From positions 1-9,556 of the forward strand of contig DAISJD010000121.1 in NCBI GenBank assembly GCA_036821645.1: DNA of 9,556 nucleotides, written 5' to 3'. Positions 5,303 through 9,556 of the stretch are shown in pieces; position 1 is the stretch's first letter; the number at the start of each line of letters is the position of its first letter. Under the pieces are notes generated by a model that was not told the DNA's origin, searched no databases, and saw only the letters and a list, made by a program, of their open reading frames with translations. The DNA is from DAISJD01 sp036821645. Its GTDB lineage: Bacteria > Pseudomonadota > Alphaproteobacteria > ATCC43930 > CGMCC-115725. A program made the translations under genes and the position numbers.

Positions 5303-6776
5303 TCTCATGAGCGATCTTCCCACCTCCGGTCCTCTGAGCGACCTTGAGATTACCCACATCACGGCGGATTCCCGCGCGGTGCGGCCCGGCAGCCTGTTCG
5401 TCGCCCTATCCGGCAGCACGGCCGATGGTAGACGCTATATCGACGATGCCGTGGTCAAGGGGGCCCGCGCGATCTTGACCGACCTCGAATCGGCAAGCAG
5501 CCTCCAGGCCAACAGCCCCGTTCCGGTGCTGGGCGATCTCAACCCGCGTCACCGTCTGGCCTTGATGTCGGCCCGTTTCTATGGTGCACAGCCGGAAACG
5601 GTGGCAGCCGTCACCGGGACCAACGGCAAAACTTCGACCGCCCTCTTCACCAAGCAGATCTGGTCCCGGTGCGGTCTTTCGGCCGCCGCCATCGGCACGC
5701 TTGGGGTCGATGGGCCTGATGGTCTCGTGCCGGGTTCGATGACGACCCCCGACCCGGTCAGCCTGCACGCCATTTTGAGCGATCTTGCCAAACGCAAGGT
5801 CAATCACGCGGTCATGGAAGCCTCCTCCCATGGGCTTCATCAACATCGTCTCGACGGGGTGCGGATCGCCGCTGCCGCCTTTACCAATCTGACCCAAGAC
5901 CATCTCGATTATCACGGCACGATGGCGGCATATCTCGACGCCAAACTCCGCCTCTTCACCCAGGTCCTGAAATCGGGCGGCATCGCGGTGTTGAATGCCG
6001 ATTGTCCGACTTTCACCACCGTGCGGGCCAGTGCGCAGAATGCCGGTCATCCGATCCTCGATTTCGGCACCAAGGCAACGGCCCTGCGTCTCGATCACCG
6101 CGTTTCGACGCCGGGCGGTCAGGTTTTGGCCCTCGACATTCTGGGACGGCGGTGTCTGGTCGATCTGCCGCTCGCCGGAGAATTTCAGGCGATGAACGCG
6201 CTTGCCGCCTTGGGTCTCGCCATTGCGACCGGCATCAATCCCGACGCGGCGATCAATGCGCTGGGTCATCTCACCCCGGTGCGCGGTCGGCTGGAACAGG
6301 CGATCATTTTGGATTGCGGGGCCCCCGTTTACGTCGATTACGCCCATACGCCGGACGGGCTCGAAAAATTGCTCGACGCCCTGCGGCCCCATACGAAGGG
6401 GCGGCTCGTCTGCGTGTTCGGGGCGGGTGGCGACCGCGATCCGACCAAGCGACCGCTGATGGGGCGCGTCGTGGCCGATCGGGCCGATCTCGCCATTGTA
6501 ACCGACGACAATCCGCGTTCGGAAGATCCGGCCGCGATCCGGGCGGCGGTACTGGCCGATTGCCCAGGCGGACGCGATGGCGGCGACCGGGAAAGCGCCA
6601 TCGCCCTTGCCCTGGGCAGCCTTGGCCCCGAGGACTGCCTCGTGATCGCCGGCAAGGGACACGAACAAGGACAGACCATCGCCGGCGTCACATATCCGTT
6701 CGACGATGTCGCCATGGTGCGCGGCCTTGCCCGCACCCTTGGCCTCGCCCATGAGATCGGGCTTGCCCATGACTGA
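5289..6776 (+). CDS. murE: UDP-MurNAc-L-Ala-D-Glu:meso-diaminopimelate ligase MurE
   Basis: MurE adds meso-diaminopimelate to UDP-MurNAc-L-Ala-D-Glu in the cytoplasm, using ATP. Numbered from the chosen start, the 495-residue protein has TADSR at 25-29, the P-loop TGTNGKTST at 109-117, TTPDP at 152-156, EASSHGLHQHRL at 177-188, LTQDHLDYHG at 201-210, the lysine expected to be carbamylated (Lys219), HTPDGLEK at 353-360, and DNPRSEDP at 407-414. DNPR is the accepted mark of meso-DAP rather than lysine specificity. The start is uncertain. TTG at 5289 (MRLTDLMSDL) aligns with the conserved N-terminus (E. coli has NLRDLL) and overlaps ftsI by 14 bases, with weak GGCGGG at 5275-5280. TTG at 5262 would add 9 non-conserved residues. 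ATG at 5307 would give a 4-base gap after ftsI but drop conserved residues. Gene identity does not depend on this choice. Confidence 0.95.
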   Translation: MRLTDLMSDLPTSGPLSDLEITHITADSRAVRPGSLFVALSGSTADGRRYIDDAVVKGARAILTDLESASSLQANSPVPVLGDLNPRHRLALMSARFYGAQPETVAAVTGTNGKTSTALFTKQIWSRCGLSAAAIGTLGVDGPDGLVPGSMTTPDPVSLHAILSDLAKRKVNHAVMEASSHGLHQHRLDGVRIAAAAFTNLTQDHLDYHGTMAAYLDAKLRLFTQVLKSGGIAVLNADCPTFTTVRASAQNAGHPILDFGTKATALRLDHRVSTPGGQVLALDILGRRCLVDLPLAGEFQAMNALAALGLAIATGINPDAAINALGHLTPVRGRLEQAIILDCGAPVYVDYAHTPDGLEKLLDALRPHTKGRLVCVFGAGGDRDPTKRPLMGRVVADRADLAIVTDDNPRSEDPAAIRAAVLADCPGGRDGGDRESAIALALGSLGPEDCLVIAGKGHEQGQTIAGVTYPFDDVAMVRGLARTLGLAHEIGLAHD

Positions 6777-8229
6777 GCTTTGGACCGGCCCAGACCTCAT
6801 CGCGGCATTTGGGCTCGATCCACGCCATCATGCACAGTCGCTGGCCGTATCGGGCGTCTCGATCGACAGCCGAACCTTGAAACCGGGCGATCTGTTCGTC
6901 GCCCTCGACGGTCCCCATCAGGACGGACATGCCTATCTTGGGGCCGCCTTTGCCGCCGGGGCCGCCGCCGCCCTGGTGGCGCGGGTGCCCGATCCCCTGC
7001 CCGACGGCCTCAAAGATCGGTGCCTCATTCAGGTTGCCGATACGCGCGCCGGGCTCGAAACCTTGGGGCACGCCGCCCGTACCCGCACCGAGGCCCGGAT
7101 CGTCGCCGTGACCGGCAGTGTCGGCAAAACCACGACCAAGGAAATGCTGGCCCGAGCACTCGCCGCTTACGGGCCGACCCATGCATCGGCGGCGAGCTAC
7201 AACAATCATTGGGGGGTTCCCCTGACCCTCGCCCGCATGCCGTCGACGACTGCCTATGGCGTCTTCGAACTCGGCATGAACCATGCCGGGGAAATTGCGG
7301 CCTTGACCCGCCAAGTGCGTCCCCATGTCGCCGTCATCACCACGATCGCCCCGGCGCATCTCGCCCATTTCGGCACGATCGAGGCGATCGCCGATGCCAA
7401 GGCGGAGATTTTTCAAGGGCTCGTCCCCGGCGGCACCGGGGTTCTGAACCGCGATCACCCCTTGTGCGATTATTTGTTGGCGGCAACACGGGCCGCAGGG
7501 GTCCAGCGGGTTCTGACCGTCGGGGCCGACCCGCGCGCCGACATTCGCCTCGTCGATCTTACGACCGGCCCCCGTGGCAGCGACGTGACGGTCAGCCTGA
7601 TGGGGCGCCCCCTCACCTATCGTCTGGCGCAACCGGGGCGGCATTTGGTCGAGAATAGTCTTGCCGTCTTGGCCGTCCTTGCGGCGCTCGATCTCGATCC
7701 GAGCCAGGCTTTGCCCGCCTTTGCGACATTGCCAGGGCTTGCCGGACGCGGCGCGCAGAGCGAGATCGCCGTCAAAACCGGTACGGCGCTGCTCATCGAT
7801 GACAGTTACAATGCCAACCCCGCCTCGATGCGGGCGGCCCTTGCGGTATTGGGTGCCGCAATCCCGACGGGATCGGGACGCCGGATTGCGATCCTGGGCG
7901 ATATGTTGGAACTCGGCCCCGACAGCGAGGCGCTGCACCGGGATCTTGCCCTGCCTTTGTTGCAGTGCGGGGTTGATCGCGTCTTTGCTTGCGGAACGGC
8001 GATGCGTGCGCTTTATGACGCGCTGCCCGATCCTGTGCGGGGCGCATGGACGGCGCAATCTTGCGATTTGCTGCCGCTTGTCCTCGATACGCTGCAATCG
8101 GGCGATGTCGTGATGGTCAAGGGCTCTCTCGGGGCCCGCATGGCCGTCCTTGTCACACCATTGAAGGCGGGTGCCGCCGCCGGGACAGACCCGGACCGCG
8201 CACGAGGGACTATTCAAGCACCATGTTAA
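6769..8229 (+). CDS. murF: UDP-MurNAc-tripeptide:D-alanyl-D-alanine ligase MurF
   Basis: MurF completes the cytoplasmic UDP-MurNAc-pentapeptide by attaching D-Ala-D-Ala with ATP. The 486-residue protein shows the three-domain Mur ligase plan: an N-terminal substrate domain with SIDSRTLKPGDLFVAL (31-46), a central ATPase domain with P-loop TGSVGKTTTKEML (115-127), SYNNHWGVPLTL (143-154) and FELGMNHAGEI (166-176), and a C-terminal domain with DDSYNANPASM (344-354) and ILGDMLELG (375-383). Length is close to the family norm. The ATG at 6769 overlaps the murE stop by 8 bases. In-frame ATGs at 6706 and 6751 lie inside murE and would add residues unlike the family N-terminus, so they were not chosen. 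There is no clear ribosome-binding site, which fits coupling to murE. Confidence 0.96.
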   Translation: MTELWTGPDLIAAFGLDPRHHAQSLAVSGVSIDSRTLKPGDLFVALDGPHQDGHAYLGAAFAAGAAAALVARVPDPLPDGLKDRCLIQVADTRAGLETLGHAARTRTEARIVAVTGSVGKTTTKEMLARALAAYGPTHASAASYNNHWGVPLTLARMPSTTAYGVFELGMNHAGEIAALTRQVRPHVAVITTIAPAHLAHFGTIEAIADAKAEIFQGLVPGGTGVLNRDHPLCDYLLAATRAAGVQRVLTVGADPRADIRLVDLTTGPRGSDVTVSLMGRPLTYRLAQPGRHLVENSLAVLAVLAALDLDPSQALPAFATLPGLAGRGAQSEIAVKTGTALLIDDSYNANPASMRAALAVLGAAIPTGSGRRIAILGDMLELGPDSEALHRDLALPLLQCGVDRVFACGTAMRALYDALPDPVRGAWTAQSCDLLPLVLDTLQSGDVVMVKGSLGARMAVLVTPLKAGAAAGTDPDRARGTIQAPC

Positions 8230-9305
8230 ATCTTCTCTATGCCCTCAGCGATCGGTTCCAACCGTTCAATCTGTTCCATTACCTGACCTTCCGGTCGGGT
8301 GGGGCCATGTTGACAGCCTTGTTGTTCAGTTTTCTCTTCGGGCCTACCGTGATTTCGTGGCTGAAAAGCAAACAGGGCGAAGGTCAACCCATCCGCACCG
8401 ACGGCCCCGAAACCCATTTCAAGAAGAAGGGCACGCCGACCATGGGCGGGTTCCTGATCCTTTCGGCGGTGACGGGGTCGACCCTCCTTTGGGCGGATCT
8501 CACCAATCGTTATGTCTGGATCACCTTGCTCGTGACGTTGGGCTTCGGTCTTGTGGGCTTCTTCGACGATTACCGCAAATTGACCAAGCGCAGTTCGTCC
8601 GGCCTGTCGGGACGCAAAAAACTGCTGGCGGAAATCGCCCTCGCAACACTGGCCGCCTTTCTCATCACCACCGTGATGGCCGACGGGCTCGGCACTAAAT
8701 TGGCCGTGCCGTTCTTCAAGAACGTGCTCTTCGATTTGGGCTTGTTCATGATCCCGTTCGCCGCTTTCGTGATCGTGGGTGCGTCCAATGCCGTCAATCT
8801 GACCGATGGGCTCGACGGGCTCGCGATCGTGCCGGCCATGATCGCCGCCGGTTCCTTCGGGCTCATCGCCTATCTCACGGGCAATACGATTTTCGCCAAT
8901 TATCTCCAGATCCACTATGTGGCGGGCACGGGCGAACTCACGGTGTTTTGCGCCGCCCTGGTCGGGGCCGGTCTAGGCTTTCTGTGGTACAATGCCCCGC
9001 CGGCCATGGTCTTCATGGGGGATACCGGATCGCTTGCCATCGGCGGGGCCTTGGGTACGATTGCGGTCATCACGAAAAATGAAATCGTCCTGGCCATCAT
9101 CGGCGGCGTGTTCGTCATGGAAACGGTCTCGGTGATCATGCAGGTGACCAGTTTCAAACTGACCGGCAAACGGGTCTTTCGCATGGCCCCGATCCATCAC
9201 CATTTCGAAAAGAAGGGCTGGCACGAGCCCACGATCGTCATCCGGTTCTGGATCATCGCCTCTGTCCTGGCCATGCTCGGCCTTTCGACGTTGAAATTGC
9301 GATGA
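8223..9305 (+). CDS. mraY: Phospho-N-acetylmuramoyl-pentapeptide transferase MraY
   Basis: MraY is the integral inner-membrane enzyme that transfers phospho-MurNAc-pentapeptide from UDP to undecaprenyl phosphate, making lipid I. From the ATG at 8223 the protein is 360 residues, the same length as E. coli MraY. Family motifs are present: RTDGPETHFKKKGTPTMGG (58-76), the Asp pair in FFDDYRKL (Asp115, Asp116), NLTDGLDGLA (192-201), FMGDTGSLAIGG with Asp267 (264-275), and MAPIHHHFEKKGWHEP with His325-327 (321-336). Repeated hydrophobic stretches fit about ten transmembrane helices. The frame is open upstream to 8046, but that extension lies inside murF and is not MraY-like. The start overlaps the murF stop in ATGTTAA (7 bases). 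The nearest purine-rich element (GAGGG at 8204-8208) is rather distant, so coupling is likely. Confidence 0.98.
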   Translation: MLNLLYALSDRFQPFNLFHYLTFRSGGAMLTALLFSFLFGPTVISWLKSKQGEGQPIRTDGPETHFKKKGTPTMGGFLILSAVTGSTLLWADLTNRYVWITLLVTLGFGLVGFFDDYRKLTKRSSSGLSGRKKLLAEIALATLAAFLITTVMADGLGTKLAVPFFKNVLFDLGLFMIPFAAFVIVGASNAVNLTDGLDGLAIVPAMIAAGSFGLIAYLTGNTIFANYLQIHYVAGTGELTVFCAALVGAGLGFLWYNAPPAMVFMGDTGSLAIGGALGTIAVITKNEIVLAIIGGVFVMETVSVIMQVTSFKLTGKRVFRMAPIHHHFEKKGWHEPTIVIRFWIIASVLAMLGLSTLKLR

Positions 9306-9556
9306 CCGAGTGCACAGCCCCCCACCTCTCTCTCGATCGGTTTCAGGGTCGCACGATCGGCGTTCTGGGTCTTGGCCGTTCCGGCCGGGCGGCCGTTGCA
9401 GCCCTCACCCGCGCGGGGGCCCGCGTCATCGCTTGGGACGATCAGGAAACGACCCGCACATCTGCGGCGGCCGATGGGATCGTGCTTGAAGATCCGCGCA
9501 CCCTGTCCCTCGATGGTTGGGCGGCCCTCGTCATGAGTCCCGGTATCCCCCTGACC
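9302..9556 (+). CDS. murD: UDP-MurNAc-L-alanine:D-glutamate ligase MurD (5' part only)
   Basis: MurD adds D-glutamate to UDP-MurNAc-L-Ala in the cytoplasm. Only the first 85 codons are present; the frame is open at the right edge of the window. The fragment shows the N-terminal Rossmann-like UDP-binding domain of MurD: GVLGLGRSGRAAVAAL followed by GARVIAWDD, then the conserved LVMSPGIPLT at its end. The ATG at 9302 overlaps the mraY stop in ATGA, with no clear ribosome-binding site. Position directly after mraY is standard for this cluster (ftsW, murG and murC would be expected next). The ATPase and C-terminal domains lie outside the window. Confidence 0.95.
   Translation, partial: MTECTAPHLSLDRFQGRTIGVLGLGRSGRAAVAALTRAGARVIAWDDQETTRTSAAADGIVLEDPRTLSLDGWAALVMSPGIPLT

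Noticed and set aside
5406..8217. Very long open frames on the - strand opposite murE and murF (464 and 509 codons)
   Set aside because: They are shadows created by the GC-rich codon bias of the real genes; their products have no recognisable domain and they overlap essential Mur ligases completely.
8046..8222. N-terminal extension of the mraY frame
   Set aside because: The extra 59 codons lie within murF in another frame and do not resemble MraY; ATG 8223 gives the standard 360-residue protein.
8255..8276. Three GTTC units in the mraY start region, resembling LexA half-sites
   Set aside because: Spacing is N5, not N7, and the periodicity of 9 bases comes from Phe codons every third residue in the protein.

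Overview
This window looks like an alphaproteobacterial chromosome segment, possibly from the Rhodospirillales. The evidence is the gene order (AmpD-type amidase, rnpB, then the mra/dcw cluster), protein motifs typical of the class, and a GC-rich coding bias. The genus cannot be read from the sequence. I see no insertion sequence, phage gene, CRISPR array or tRNA, and the coding part is an ordinary core-genome region.

Layout: (1) 2-352, the 3' end of an AmpD-like N-acetylmuramoyl-L-alanine amidase gene. (2) 361-389, a clear sigma-70-type promoter, followed at 398-818 by the type A RNase P RNA gene rnpB, bounded by a perfect 10-bp P1 helix. (3) 819-1541, a gene-poor interval of about 720 bases. 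It contains a tandem hairpin pair, a sharply AT-rich island of about 150 bases with a LexA-like box overlapping a 19-bp palindrome, and next to mraZ four CCCAT repeats at exact 10-bp spacing that fit an MraZ operator with the promoter inside it. (4) 1542-9556, a one-directional chain mraZ-rsmH-ftsL-ftsI-murE-murF-mraY-murD, with murD cut by the window end. Adjacent genes overlap by 4 to 14 bases at every junction, given the chosen murE start, which implies one polycistronic and translationally coupled unit.

How the genes work together: MraZ is the likely transcriptional regulator of the cluster. RsmH methylates 16S rRNA. FtsL and FtsI act in the divisome, FtsI as the septal transpeptidase. 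MurE, MurF and MurD build the UDP-MurNAc-pentapeptide, and MraY moves it to the undecaprenyl lipid carrier as lipid I. The upstream amidase probably acts in muropeptide recycling.

The non-coding interval is the only part likely to repay a second look. The strongest observation there is the operator-promoter arrangement in front of mraZ. The most speculative is the LexA-like box in the AT-rich island, which may control either the division cluster or an unrecognised transcript.
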